Shown piece after piece: positions 12,240 to 22,264 of a DNA stretch of 64,000 nt. Both the position numbers and the translations under genes were made by a program. Positions within the stretch are counted from its first letter, which is position 1; the number at the start of each line of letters is the position of its first letter. This DNA comes from Symbiodinium natans (taxonomy: Eukaryota; Sar; Dinophyceae; Suessiales; Symbiodiniaceae), in contig CAJNDS010002296.1 in assembly GCA_905221605.1 (NCBI GenBank), positions 447,491 through 511,490 on the forward strand, read 5' to 3'. The notes beneath the pieces were generated by a model. The model made no database searches and was not told the DNA's origin. It saw only the letters and a program-made list of their open reading frames with translations.

Positions 12240-12769
12240 TCCTAAAATACCTATTGGTTCCCTGGTGGCCGAGTCGACCACACAGAGATCGGCGCGGCTA
12301 CAACAAGGATATGCCTGTCATCCAGCTGCTGAAGGTGGGTATTGGGGAATTTGGGTTTAGGGTTTTGGGAATTGGGAATTGGGGTTGGCGCGCAGCATGT
12401 GCTTGGCATTCGGAAGTCGTCAGAGACTCCACTATCCCTCCAGTCTTCCTGAAACCATTATTTTTTGGAAGTCCAGCGGTACCCTTTTGCCCTTTGTTGG
12501 GCACTGGGCTCCTGTATATACAAGTAACCACCATCTATAGGGGTCGGTATAATTACTAATATTATTCCCTCAGGGTCCCTTTATAATTATACTAGTAACC
12601 CCAAAAGCCCTATTCCAATTCTTCAGGCCCCTAAATTACCCTCTTTGTAAGTAATTTTGACGCGACCCGCCTCGGCCGCAAACTGCCCAATCGGTTTGAA
12701 GGTGCTGTTAGGCTTCGGGGCTTTGCGGCGCCGTGCAATTTTCCGGTTCCAGCGCGCAGGCTCATGTAA
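12240..12769 (+). CDS. Unidentified short gene, 3' exons
   Basis: About 12281-12331 reads RGYNKDMPVIQLLK before a GTGGGT donor. 12657-12769 reads TRLGRKLPNRFEGAV... to PARRLM and a TAA at 12767-12769. A family B element (12535-12637) lies in the intron between them. The opposite strand of the second exon is also open, but every other readable gene runs on the + strand and this frame ends cleanly. Function unknown; the link between the two exons is assumed from proximity. Confidence 0.35.
12535..12637. repeat. Family B element
   Basis: TATAGGGGTCGGTATAATTA ... TATTCCCTCAGGGTCCC ... CCAATTCTTCAGGCCCCTAAA. The outer ends TAGGGG(T)C and GGCCCCTA are inverted to each other. It is closely related to the copies at 18024 and 51752. 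Confidence 0.75.
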
Positions 12770-12940
12770 AGACCAGGCCCCCAGGTCCCCCCACCCTTTA
12801 AACCTACCCCGGCTTGTTTCTCGTATTTTACCACCCTGGACCCTCAACCCTAAACCCTAAACCCCACACCCTAAACCCTAAACCCTAAACCCTGCAAGCC
12901 CCCCCCCCCACCCCCGCCCCCCGCGCCCACCCCTGCAGCT

Positions 12941-13432
12941 TCCGGACGATCTCTGATCTGGGCGGAGGGTCCGCGCGGCTCGCATCGAGTAAAGGGCTGC
13001 TGCACTCGTGGGGTTGAGGGAGGTTGAGGGTTTAGGGGTTTGGGGGTTGAGGGTTCAGGGTGTAGGGTTTAGGGTTTAGGGTGGAGGGGTGTAGGGGTGT
13101 AGGGTGTAGGGCTATGAAGGGTGTAGGGTTTAGGGGAGGTCTTTTAGGGTGTATAGGGTGCAGGCTGGAGGGATGACTCATGTTGACATGCAGTCTGCAG
13201 TCGCGTCTGGCACAGCTCTTGGGCCGCTTCTGAACTCGTGGTTCCAAGAGCACCGACCAAGCCGAACATGCCAGGCAGCAGATTGTCAAAGACAACATAG
13301 AACTCAGCAACCAGGAGCCTTTTTTGGGGAGTTTAGGTGGTGGGGTTTAGGGCTTAGTATCCCGGACTTTATGCAGCCCCCAAAGGCTAGCCCTCAGTCA
13401 CTTCAGTTTGCTTCTAAGAATCTGGACCGGTA
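12941..13432 (+). CDS. Unidentified short gene, exon fragments
   Basis: 12941-13010 reads TISDLGGGSARLASSKG. About 13240-13310 reads DQAEHARQQIVKDNIELSNQ, a helix-forming, coiled-coil-like stretch. About 13365-13432 reads MQPPKASPQSLQFASKN to a TAG. TTTAGGG-rich DNA separates them. The gene ends just 30 bases before the thioredoxin start, a tight spacing that fits dense one-directional gene clusters. No family recognised and joins not proven. Confidence 0.35.
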
Positions 13433-13461
13433 GGGCACACAACAACTTCGCCCCGCGTGCC

Positions 13462-14604
13462 ATGCCGAAAGTAAAGCTGATCGGCAAGAAGACCGAGTTC
13501 GATGCCTGCTTAAAGCTGGAGAAGCCCCCCAGTTGATCTCATGATGTACGGTTTAGGGTTCAGGTGAACAAGTTTAGGGTTTAGGGTTTAGGGTTTGGCA
13601 AACTAGGGATGAAGATCATGATGATCATGATGATGGTGCACTCTTTGTTCTCCTAGAAACCAGCCCGCCTCCCGAAGCCCTTGAGAAGGCTGGTCGTCTT
13701 CTTCTTCAGTGCCTCATGGTGTTTGCCCTGCCACCTTATGGAACCGAAGTTTTCCGAGTTGGCTTCGCTGCCCGACACTTGGCGTGTTTAGTTTAGGGTT
13801 TAGGGTTTTAAGGTTTTATGGTTTAGGGTTGAGGAGTTTGGGGCTGGGATTTGCCTGGGCTTCTTGTTTTTTGCCAATGTGGGCTTGCAAAAGAATCGGC
13901 CCCAGGAATTCAGCAACATTGAGTTTGTGGTCGTTGACGTGGACAAATCGGAGGACGCGTCCCGGAATGCCCTGACAAGCGCTGCTGTCATACAGGGGTT
14001 GATCTAAATTATGGGCCCGAAACCTTCCCTAAACCCATTACCTGGGACCCAGAGTGGGCCCTCCCTCCCTGCTAAGTTCCCTTTTTAATCCCTAGGTTAT
14101 TCTGCGGCCCAGTTATTCTAAAGGTCGTTACTTAGTCCCATATTGTGGTCCCCTGCCTCCTGTAAAGGGTTCCGATGTATGGGCCCTTGGGTTGTATAGG
14201 GAGTATAAGGGGTCCCTTTTCAGGGGCCATACTGACGGGCCATGGAACGACCCAGTTATGGTATAGCACACTGTATTCCTTATACTTCAGCTTCTCAAAA
14301 CCCATGCCAGGAGGTCGCTGATGCGGCGAGCATTGATGCAGTTCCCACGTTTCTGGTTTTCAAGGGAGACTCGCAGGCTGGGTATTGGCAACCCTGCCCC
14401 TTGAACCCGAAGCCCTAAACCCTATAAAACCCTAAGCCCTAAAGCGCCCTAAACCCTAAACCCTAACACTTAAACACTAAGCCCCAAACCCTATAAGCCC
14501 TAAACCCTACAAACCCTAAACCGTGGGCTGTTCCATTCCAGGTGGGCGAACTTGTTGGCGCGGACGAGGTGAAGCTGAAGGAGCTGATCCAGCAGAGCAA
14601 ATGA
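13462..14604 (+). CDS. Thioredoxin (five exons)
   Basis: Small redox protein that reduces disulfides in client proteins; it has no visible targeting signal, so it is probably cytosolic. Exon 1, 13462-about 13530, begins MPKVKLIGKKTEFDACLKLE. Exon 2, about 13659-13785, has the fold core LVVFFFSASWCLPCHLMEPK; the active site is WCLPC where most thioredoxins have WCGPC. Exon 3, 13894-13953, has VVVDVDKSE. Exon 4, 14311-14376, has the cis-proline segment AVPTFLVFKGDSQ. Exon 5, 14542-14604, reads VGELVGADEVKLKELIQQ to a TGA. Phases fit for introns 2 (GTTTAG donor at 13786), 3 (GA donor, or a GAGG repeat at both junctions) and 4 (GC donor at 14377). Only the exon 1-2 junction is unresolved. Total length is normal for the family. 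Confidence 0.85.
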
Positions 14605-14935
14605 TGCGCAGGACCGGCGAAACTCTGGCCGGTGTGTGCTGCGCGCATGCACAGACCGACTGCCCAAACGGTGGCACCGTCTCACAAAGTTGCAAAAGGC
14701 GCAGCACGTGCTTTGGGTCATGAGCCGCTCGTAGGTTGTTGCAGCATGCCTAAACCTTGCGCTCTAAGTTTAGCGTGAGGCTGGGGAGATCTGGGGAGAT
14801 AAAGAGGGACCAGAGGAAGATCTCAGAGCAGCTTCAAGATGAAAAAGCCATGGAATACGAAACGTTTTCCGCCTCAAGGATCTAGGTCTCCGCATCCTGC
14901 GCAGCTTGCATAAAGGGCCCTCATCTGAGCAAACG
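14605..14935. other. Spacer between thioredoxin and eS10 copy 1
   Basis: No telomere-like array and no convincing exon. It would hold the thioredoxin 3' UTR and the 5' region of the ribosomal protein gene. Confidence 0.5.
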
Positions 14936-15328
14936 ATGGTGCTGATTCCCAAGAAGTCCCGCCGTGCCATCCTGGAGCACCTCTTCAAGGAAGGCGTCAT
15001 GGTCGTGAAGAAGGACTACCAGGCGTGCAAGCACAACGAGCTGGAAGACATCCCTAACCTGCACGTCATGATGGTGCTGCGATCGCTGGCTTCCCGCAAC
15101 TACCTGTCGGAGATCTACAGCTGGCAGTGGCACTACTACACCCTGACCAACGAGGGCATCGAGTACCTCCGTGAGGTGCTTCATCTTCCTCAGCAGGTCT
15201 TCCCCCAGACCCTGACCAAGCAGCGCCCCACCCGACCAGCCCTGGCTGGCGGTGACGCCGGGGAGGGAGGAGGCAAGGGAAAGGGCAAGGGCAAGGGCGC
15301 GTGGAACCGCGGCGAGGAGCCCCAGTGA
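14936..15328 (+). CDS. RPS10: 40S ribosomal protein eS10 (RPS10), copy 1
   Basis: Small-subunit ribosomal protein of about 130 residues. It begins MVLIPKKSRRAILEHLFKEG and carries the eS10 signature (LHVMMVLRSLASRNYLSE; QWHYYTLTNEGIEYLRE) across the winged-helix domain. A basic, glycine-rich tail (GEGGGKGKGKGKGAWNRGEE) ends in PQ and a TGA. The ATG at 14936 is preferred over the in-frame ATG at 14906 because eS10 proteins begin at this point. It has no introns and no TTTAGGG repeats inside, unlike its neighbours, which suggests a processed (retro-)copy or a gene under strong compactness. A second nearly identical copy follows 1.1 kb downstream. Confidence 0.95.
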   Translation: MVLIPKKSRRAILEHLFKEGVMVVKKDYQACKHNELEDIPNLHVMMVLRSLASRNYLSEIYSWQWHYYTLTNEGIEYLREVLHLPQQVFPQTLTKQRPTRPALAGGDAGEGGGKGKGKGKGAWNRGEEPQ

Positions 15329-16026
15329 TTGTGAGCAACTGTCATGGGTTCAGGGGCACGCTTCTTGCGCTGGCATGAACGAGTTCTAGGACATGAAACA
15401 AAACACTCCGTCGTTGATTGTCTCGCAGGAAGAGGGCTGAACGAACCAGGGCAGCGATTTCTGAGCTGATGGCTGCAGGAGAGTAACAGAATCGAGAGAA
15501 CATGCAGTCACGCGGGCGATGCGAGGTGGCAAAATTAACTCAAGACCCTTTACATTCGATTGCATGCAGCACTTGAAATAACGGTTCCTGAAGTTTGAAT
15601 ACTTAGAGCTAGCATGGTGGCGCTCCTAAGCAGCTGTGCAGTTGAATGACTTCGGCTGTCTTGGCTCACTGACAGCTACTGTTCTCAGACACCTTTCTGC
15701 AGTGCCTTGGCTGCACTTTCGAGAGCCTAAATTGAATGTGGAATTTAAATAATGCATTTAAATGGGTAAAATCTATGCATTATTTATATTTATAGATGTA
15801 ATGATAGTGTAATACTAACTATAGGAATAGTAATACTAACCTTAAAATTAGGCACACCAGCACTCTGGAGTCCTGGGCCTGATAAGGCTAACGTCCGGCG
15901 ACCGGTGCCCTTTTCTCAGTCTGTGCGAACCGGTGCAGTATGGGCATGGCATGAGCATGGTCAATGAGAATCCTGCAAATTAATACAGCATCTGGAGTAG
16001 CGAAGCTGCTGACAAGGATTGACGAC
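15329..16026. other. Spacer between the two eS10 copies
   Basis: About 700 bases without a convincing gene or telomere-like repeat. An AT-rich patch around 15735-15850 carries ATTTAAAT and TAATGCATTTA-like motifs. It shows no similarity by eye to the region upstream of copy 1. Confidence 0.5.
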
Positions 16027-16458
16027 ATGGTGCTGATTCCCAAGAAGTCCCGCCGTGCCATCCTGGAGCACCTCTTCAAGGAAGGCGTCATGGTCGTGAA
16101 GAAGGACTACCAGGCGTGCAAGCACAACGAGCTGGAAGACATCCCTAACCTGCACGTCATGATGGTGCTGCGATCGCTGGCTTCCCGCAACTACCTGTCG
16201 GAGATCTACAGCTGGCAGTGGCACTACTACACCCTGACCAACGAGGGCATCGAGTACCTCCGTGAGGTGCTTCATCTTCCTCAGCAGGTCTTCCCCCAGA
16301 CCCTGACCAAGCAGCGCCCCACCCGACCAGCCCTGGCTGGCGGTGACGCCGGTGAGGGAGGAGGCAAGGGAAAGGGCAAGGGCAAGGGCGCGTGGAACCG
16401 CGGCGAGGAGCCTGTCGTTTGCTTACAGACTGCGGCCCATCTAAACCCTAAACCCTAA
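16027..16458 (+). CDS. RPS10: 40S ribosomal protein eS10 (RPS10), copy 2, altered C-terminus
   Basis: Identical to copy 1 from the ATG to the codon for the last Glu-Pro, except for one G-to-T difference seen in the glycine-rich tail (GCCGGGGAG against GCCGGTGAG). Identity to copy 1 starts exactly at the ATG and stops two bases into the last proline codon region. After that, this copy reads VVCLQTAAHLNPKP and ends at a TAA within a CCCTAAA repeat, so the normal end (PQ) is replaced. An upstream in-frame ATG at 15964 would add 21 residues of unrelated sequence and is probably not used. It could be a functional paralogue or a recent gene-conversion or retro-copy product. Confidence 0.85.
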   Translation: MVLIPKKSRRAILEHLFKEGVMVVKKDYQACKHNELEDIPNLHVMMVLRSLASRNYLSEIYSWQWHYYTLTNEGIEYLREVLHLPQQVFPQTLTKQRPTRPALAGGDAGEGGGKGKGKGKGAWNRGEEPVVCLQTAAHLNPKP

Positions 16459-17245
16459 ACCCTACACACGCAAAGTGAAGAGACCCGGCCAGGAGGAGGG
16501 CTAAGCGCAATCAACATCAAGCTGCAGGCTGCGGAAGGAGTGTTGGGCAGAAGCTCACGGAAGATCCCAGAAAAAGCTTATGCCTGCTGGTCAGCTTGAG
16601 GGTTGAGGCTTTAGGGCTTATTTGGGGTTAGGGTTTAGGGTTTAGGGTAGCTCCCTAGGTTACGGAATTTCATGGTTGTTTGAGTATACTTTATCAAGGG
16701 GGGCCGAGACGCTTTTGTTGCCTCTTCGCGAGTGTTGTCGTGACGATGTGCTTGCAAAGCCATTGGCTGCCGGTGTGCGAAGTAGCCCTACGCATGTTCT
16801 TTTTTCTGCTGAATTCTCTAGGGTCGATAGTAGCCCGCCCCAAACCCGAAAACCCTAAACCCTGCAACCCTAGACCTTGCAGACTTGAGTCACGGCATTT
16901 CGAGCCCCTTTAATTCTTGCTATTTGTCTAGAAATCTCAAGTTAATAGCCTAGAGAACTATTGAACCATGAGCCTAAACCCTCACCCTAAACTACAGGTT
17001 CCGAGACCGAGACCGTAGAACCCTAAAGGCCCTATAAACTGCCAAATCCGCAAACCTAAACCCATAAAAAGCCCACACCCCCTAAACTCCCGAAACACCT
17101 CACCCCTAAACCCTGAACCTCACACCCTAAACCCTCAACCCCTTCTCATTTGAACGACAACATTAGTTGTTGTGAGAATATCATTAAGTAGATTAGACCC
17201 TAAACCCTAGATCCTAAACACCTCAAACCCCTAAATCCCACGGCT
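16459..17245. other. Repeat-rich spacer with one exon-like segment
   Basis: About 16475-16590 is open in a frame reading LSAINIKLQAAEGVLGRSS on the + strand and could be an orphan exon. The rest is CCCTAAA/TTTAGGG-derived sequence with no assignable gene. Confidence 0.3.
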
Positions 17246-18405
17246 ATGGCGCGGGGCCTCGGCCTGCCGCTGAAGCGCCGGCGGCTGGGGAGGCATCACG
17301 GGTCAGGGTTTAGGGTTTAAAGGGTTTTAGGGTTGTAGGGTTGCAGGGTTGTAGGGTTTCAGGGTTTCAGGGTTTCAGGGTTTTAGGGTCTTAGGGTCTT
17401 AGGGTTTAGGGCCTAGTTTAGGGTTTAGGGTTTCGGGATTATGTTTTTGCGGGGGTTGCGGGGGTTGGTTTTGTTTTTAGGTGTTTAGTTCTTCGGCTTT
17501 GGTTGTGGGTTGGAGGTTAGCTTCGGATTTAGGGGTTTGGGTTTTTCAGGGTTTCGGTTGGGTTCAGGGTCTGTGGGCTGAAAGGCTGTTTTCAGGCGTA
17601 GGCTTGAGGGTAATAAAGACTTGCAGTCGGAGGTAATTGATAAGGGTTCAAAGGTTTAGGGTTTAAGGTTTAGGGTTTAGGGTTTAGGGTTGGGCTTCAG
17701 AGTTGATTGTCTGCTTGCAGGCCATATCGAGCCGCCACCGTGCAGGCAGTGGGGAGGGTGAAGGTCGGTTGTATGGCAGCAATGCCGTCCAGTGCCCCTT
17801 GTGCTGCATGTGCTGCGCAACGTGCGCGTGATGCACAAACCCTAAACCCCAAACCCCAAACCCTAAACCCTAAACCCTAAACCCTAACTGTTTCAGGAGC
17901 AGCGAGCTCCTTCAGCACCGGTGGGGCAGAGCTCGAACCAGCCGGCATCGGTGGATGCTGCCACCGGCAGCTGGGCAGAAGAGGCTGGGTGTGTGACGGC
18001 TGGGCTACGAAGCTGGTGCACGTAATATCGGGGGGCCGGAATAGCTACCAAGAATATTCCCTTTTGGTCCCTTTGTAATTATATTATATGCTATAGTAAC
18101 CGCCCAAGACCCTACTCTAATAATTCAGGCCCCGATATTGCCCTGGCAGGCCGTGGCCCATGCCCGCACTTTGCTGGGGGACAGGCCACCACGAACCTCA
18201 GGGCTTGCACATGGCAGGTGGAAGCAATCTTTCAGAGATCCACCCGAAACCTTATAAATTGGGATTTTCCTTTTACTAGCAGTCCTTCATAGGGATCATA
18301 ATAGGGGCAGTACAAATCCCGCATTCACAGATCCTGCGAGGCCGCCTGAGCAAGGTGTCCCGGAGGCTGCGTGCCCGTATGACCTTGGGGCCAAACGATC
18401 CCTAA
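17246..18405 (+). CDS. Unidentified small gene, about five exons
   Basis: Exon 1, 17246-17301, begins MARGLGLPLKRRRLGRHHG (strongly basic) and meets a GT donor. Exon 2 begins 17721 after TTGCAG; phase with exon 1 favours the frame PYRAATVQAVGRVKVG. Exon 3 begins 17897 after TTTCAG (EQRAPSAPVGQSSNQP). Exon 4 begins 18150. The last exon, 18331-18405, reads ILRGRLSKVSRRLRARMTLG to a TAA. The intron before exon 3 is only about 60 bases and is almost pure CCCTAAA repeat. The intron before exon 4 holds a family B element, and the one before the last exon holds a family A remnant whose end serves as acceptor. No family recognised. Confidence 0.45.
17831..17896 (+). repeat. Intron made almost entirely of CCCTAAA repeat
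   Basis: From about GCACAAACCC to CTGTTTCAG the sequence is seven or so CCCTAAA/CCCCAAA units plus a polypyrimidine-AG end. Exon-like frames adjoin it on both sides. Confidence 0.6.
18024..18139. repeat. Family B element with clear inverted ends
   Basis: Ends ATATCGGGG(GG)CC and GGCCCCGATAT are perfectly inverted apart from two extra G. The core CCCTTTTGGTCCC...TTATA and AATAATTCAG matches the other family B copies. It lies inside an intron. Confidence 0.8.
18262..18330. repeat. Family A remnant ending at a splice acceptor
   Basis: GGATTTTCCTTTTACTAGCA...CAGTCCTTCATAGGGATCATA matches the left half of family A. The element breaks off at CACAG, which is the acceptor of the final exon at 18331. 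Confidence 0.55.
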
Positions 18406-18762
18406 AACTGGGTTTAGGGTTTGGGGTTTAGGGTTTAGGGTTTTAGGTTTAGGGTTTAGGGGTTTATATACTGTATGCCACCGCAATCCCTAGGCAAAAG
18501 CACCGTGCACCTTTTTTGGGGGGTTCGTTTGGTCCCGAAGAGTGGTCGGTAGAGTTGGAGGATCCAAAAATGTGAATCCCTTTGCGTAGTCCTCATGATG
18601 ACCTAGAGGGCACTTTTTGGGGGTTCTACTTTTTGGATCCCCTAAACCCTAAACCCTAAACCCTAAACCCTGAACCCTAAAAACCCTAAAAATCCTAAAA
18701 ACCCTAAAAACCCTAAACCCTAAGCCGTGGCTCTGTTGGGTCTGGGAAGACAGAGTTGCGGG

Positions 18763-19545
18763 ATGCCCCGAGCCTGGAAGGCAGCTGCGCTACTGTCAAC
18801 TGTCCTCCTCAGACTCCCAGAGCTTTGGTCTGAGCTGGCTCAGGACTTAGGGTTTAGGGTTTGGGGTTTGGGGTTTAGGGTTTGGGGTTTAGGGCTTAGG
18901 ATTTAGGACTTGGTGTTTTGGGTTGAGGGGCACCGCGGGCGGTAACCCAACCTTGATTTTACTGCTGGGCAGTTTCCCAACCTTGCTTTTACTGCACCGG
19001 ACTGTGCCGCATGTGCCGGGTACTCGAAGGGAGTCCCATCTCATACCCACCAAAACAGCGCACAATCCCGCTTTCAATGACAGCCCAACAAGGAACCCCC
19101 ATTTCTGGAAGGGCACCCGAATCTTGCGGACACACACTTTCCCGAAACCCTAAACCCTAGACCCTAAATCCTAAACCCCAAACCCCAAACCCCAAACCGA
19201 CCCAGCTTTTCAAATCCGTGTGGCCCGGCGAGGACACATTACTCGCCTTCGGGAGCTCTTCCACTGCGGGCGACGCCTCTGACTGTGCCAGGAGCACGTT
19301 TTTGGACAGAGTGTTTAGGGCTCAGGGTTCAGGGTTCAGGGTTCAGGGTTCAGGGTTCAGGGTTTAGGGTTTAGGGTTTAGGGTTTAGGGTTTAGGGTTT
19401 AGGGTTTAGGGTTTAGGGTTTAGTAGGGTTGGAGGCTCATGCTTCCTCGCCCGGGCATGTCGGGAGGAGCAGAAGTGGAGGACCGGCGTTTGCCCGAAAC
19501 TCAGATCCGCTCACTGGCAGCATGGGCTCAGGATTTGGGGTTTAG
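18763..19545 (+). CDS. Unidentified gene, 5' exons with possible signal peptide
   Basis: 18763-about 18842 begins MPRAWKAAALLSTVLLRLPE: a basic start followed by a hydrophobic run, as in a signal peptide or membrane anchor. About 19207-19310 reads LFKSVWPGEDTLLAFGSSST. About 19450-19545 reads MSGGAEVEDRRLPETQIRSL. Long TTTAGGG arrays separate them. The exons are consistent in strand and border type but I recognise no family, and the gene may continue to 22.9 kb. Confidence 0.35.
19317..19424 (+). repeat. Interstitial TTCAGGG/TTTAGGG array
   Basis: About six TTCAGGG units run into about nine TTTAGGG units. The block-wise arrangement of the variant (all TTCAGGG first) points to tandem expansion of a mutated unit, not random decay. 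Confidence 0.95.
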
Positions 19546-22264
19546 GGCTTGGGGTTTGGGGTTTAGGGTTTAGGGTTTAGGGTTTAGCGTGTATGCCTGG
19601 GCCCTACGTTTCCAAACCCCCCAGGTCTGGACCACATGAACCCCAAAAGAGTTTTCTTTGTCATATACAAAATGTGTATATATATATATAGATCTTACTA
19701 GGAGATGATAGCGGCACAGGGTACATGATCCCAATTTAAGGGTAATCTGGTTACCGACATGTCGCGCGACAAGGTTGCAGGTCGCGAAGACTTGACTGCG
19801 CGATCGAGGCACAGCCAAGGAAGTTTAACGTTTCAGAGAAGAATCAGGGTGTCGGGCTTTGGTTTTCAGGTTTAGGGGTTGAAGGGAACCCTGACGCCTA
19901 CAAACCCCAAACCCCACAAAGCCTGGATTTTAGGGGCTTAGGACTTAGTCCCCTGTACCCTTGAAGTCCACACAAGAAGAGCGAGCTAAACTCAGGCTCA
20001 AACCATGTGTGGTTTAGGCTTGAGGTATATGGCTTAGGCTCTCCATCTTGCGAACCCCAAATCAGACTTCTAAGCTATTGCTAGTCGACAATTTGCTGTA
20101 GGACTCTCAGACTCTCAGGTGAAAGAAGTTTCTTGTTACTGTAAACCCGAAACCCTATATCCTAAACTCTAAACCCTAAACCCGAAACCCTACATCCTAA
20201 ACCCTAAACCCTATATCCTAAACCCGAAACCGTAAGCCCTAAACCCTTTCAGCATATGTTGCCATCTTACAGCTTTACTGAACCCCAGCGAACCAGGTCA
20301 GGGTCCTACATGAATCATAATCCTAGACCCTAAAACCGTAAGCGATTTAATCGTGTCATACTCCCTAAAAATCCCTATAAAATAAGATAGAGTCAAAAGC
20401 TACAAGAACCCCATAAACCCTGTAAGATAACCCTAAACCCTTAACCCTAAACCCTTTCAGCACCCTAAACCCTCTAAACAGCACAGGATGCTCTTCCTGT
20501 CAGCCGTGGCATCTGCCGTCTGCCCCCCCCACGCCAAGGCTGCCGACGAACCCTGCATTTGTTGATTTAGGGTTTAGGGTTTAGGGCGGTGTAGGGTTCA
20601 GGGTTTAGGGTTTAGGGTGTTGGGCTAACACACTACTCAAGGATGGAGCGCAAGCGTGGCTGTTGATCTACTGGCCACCGGTTTCGTGCCATCAGGCACT
20701 CATCAGCCATACAGCTGCGATAAGCAGCTGTAGATCAGCAACGTCTTGGACATTTGTGCTGCTATTTTATGTGCATGCTCACCCCGGCACGAAATTGTAC
20801 CGGTATGTCTGCCAGAAAAGACTGAAAGAACATTTCCAAGCAACTGTCAACTTTTCCTCTGGCAACGTTGATTCTTTGAAAGCATGAAAACGTGCTAATC
20901 TGGCTTTCAACTTGTTCCATGCGGTTTGAAGCCCAAGACGTTTGGCCTCTTCAAGGGTTTAGTGTGGGTTGTGTGATTGACCTTCTAGCTATGAAGGATT
21001 TCCTTTTTTGGGGGGGGGGGGGGGGGACCTCGCGGAGAGCGTAGGCTCCTCAGAGTGTTCGACGTATTTTAGCAGCTTCCAGGGCCTGCAGACTTTGGGG
21101 CTTATGGCTTAGGATTTAGGGTTGGGGTTTAGGGTTGGGGGTTTAGGGTTTAGGGCCTCTAGAAGTTTCTAGATGTTACATCATCCGGCATCCCGCAGCC
21201 ATAAGCCCTGGCCCTGCACCAAGACTTCACGCAGGCGGGAGATGTGCAGTCGTCATGGCCTCGGTGCACGCAGCTTCGGGACTCCACCTCAAGACTGTCA
21301 GGGTTTAGGGTTTAGGGTTTAGGGTTTAGGGTTTAGGGTGTAGAGTAGGGTTTAGGGTTTGAGGCTTTTGGGATGTAGGTCCCTATACACCCTAAACCTG
21401 TTAGAGGGCTCTGGGGCTTGTAGGGCTCCGAGGGGAGTTATACGGTCCCTTACTATGGCCTTACCTTCTTCAAAAAAGGGTTCTCCAGTATGGGCCCGGG
21501 GGTTCTATAGGATATAGGGGGTACTTCAAGCTGTTTCCCGAATTGAGGGGCCATGTAACTACCTTTACAGGGTAGTCCCTTGGGTTCATTGTGTTTTCAC
21601 CCCTTATTGGGTTGCATCATGCTCAGGAATATTTTTGAGAGGGCTATTTCAGGGCCACCCTGGTTTAGATGTAGGATGCCATAGGAATCTTCGACTCGCA
21701 GGCCTGCCGCGGCTTCGGTTGCGCTGCTCTGCCTCCTTGGGGAGGCCCGGGAGCGTTCCTTAGAGTTTGGGGTTTGGGGTTTAGGGTTTAGGGTTTAGGG
21801 ATAGGGCGTTTTCAGTTGTATAGTTCTCTTCCAGCTAGAGGTTCCCGATGTATGTGCGGTTCTCTAGCCTAACGTCCATGTTGAGGTTCATATTCTGGCA
21901 TGAAGACATTGCGGTTTAGGGTTGAGGGTTTAGGGTTTAGGGTTTAGGGTTAGGGTTGGGGGTTTCGGGCTTCCGGGACCTAGAAGCTAGGCTAGTGGGG
22001 AACCCTGTGTCTCTTTTAAGGTTCAGGAGTACCATGTTACCATGTTGCACAACCAAACAACAGACAGCCAGGGTTTGGGGGGTTTTGGGGTTCGTTTTTC
22101 TTTCACCCAGTGGTTGCTGGGCTGCAGTTTAGCCCACCCTAAGCCCTGAATAGCCCAAGCCCCAACTTAGTGTTGAAGGGTTAAGCAAAGTTAATGTCCC
22201 CGAAGCCCTAAGCCCTAAGCTCTAAACCTAAACCTACACCCCAAATCCCAACCCTTCTCTAGGC
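19546..22264. other. Long repeat-rich intron/intergenic stretch
   Basis: Holds CCCTAAA variants (20150-20240, 20420-20470), TTTAGGG arrays (21300-21360), a G homopolymer (about 21010-21026) and a pair of related segments sharing TATGGGCCC and TATAGG...GGGGT with the thioredoxin intron near 14177. Possible orphan exons: about 20490-20570 (MLFLSAVASAVCPPHAK, signal-like) and about 21200-21300 (ALALHQDFTQAGDVQSS). None is assignable. Confidence 0.4.

Noticed and set aside
12623-12847. Minus-strand frame (RWNRKIARRRKAPKPNSTFK) as a gene
   Set aside because: The + strand of the same segment has a clean terminal exon with a stop, and all better supported genes run on the + strand.
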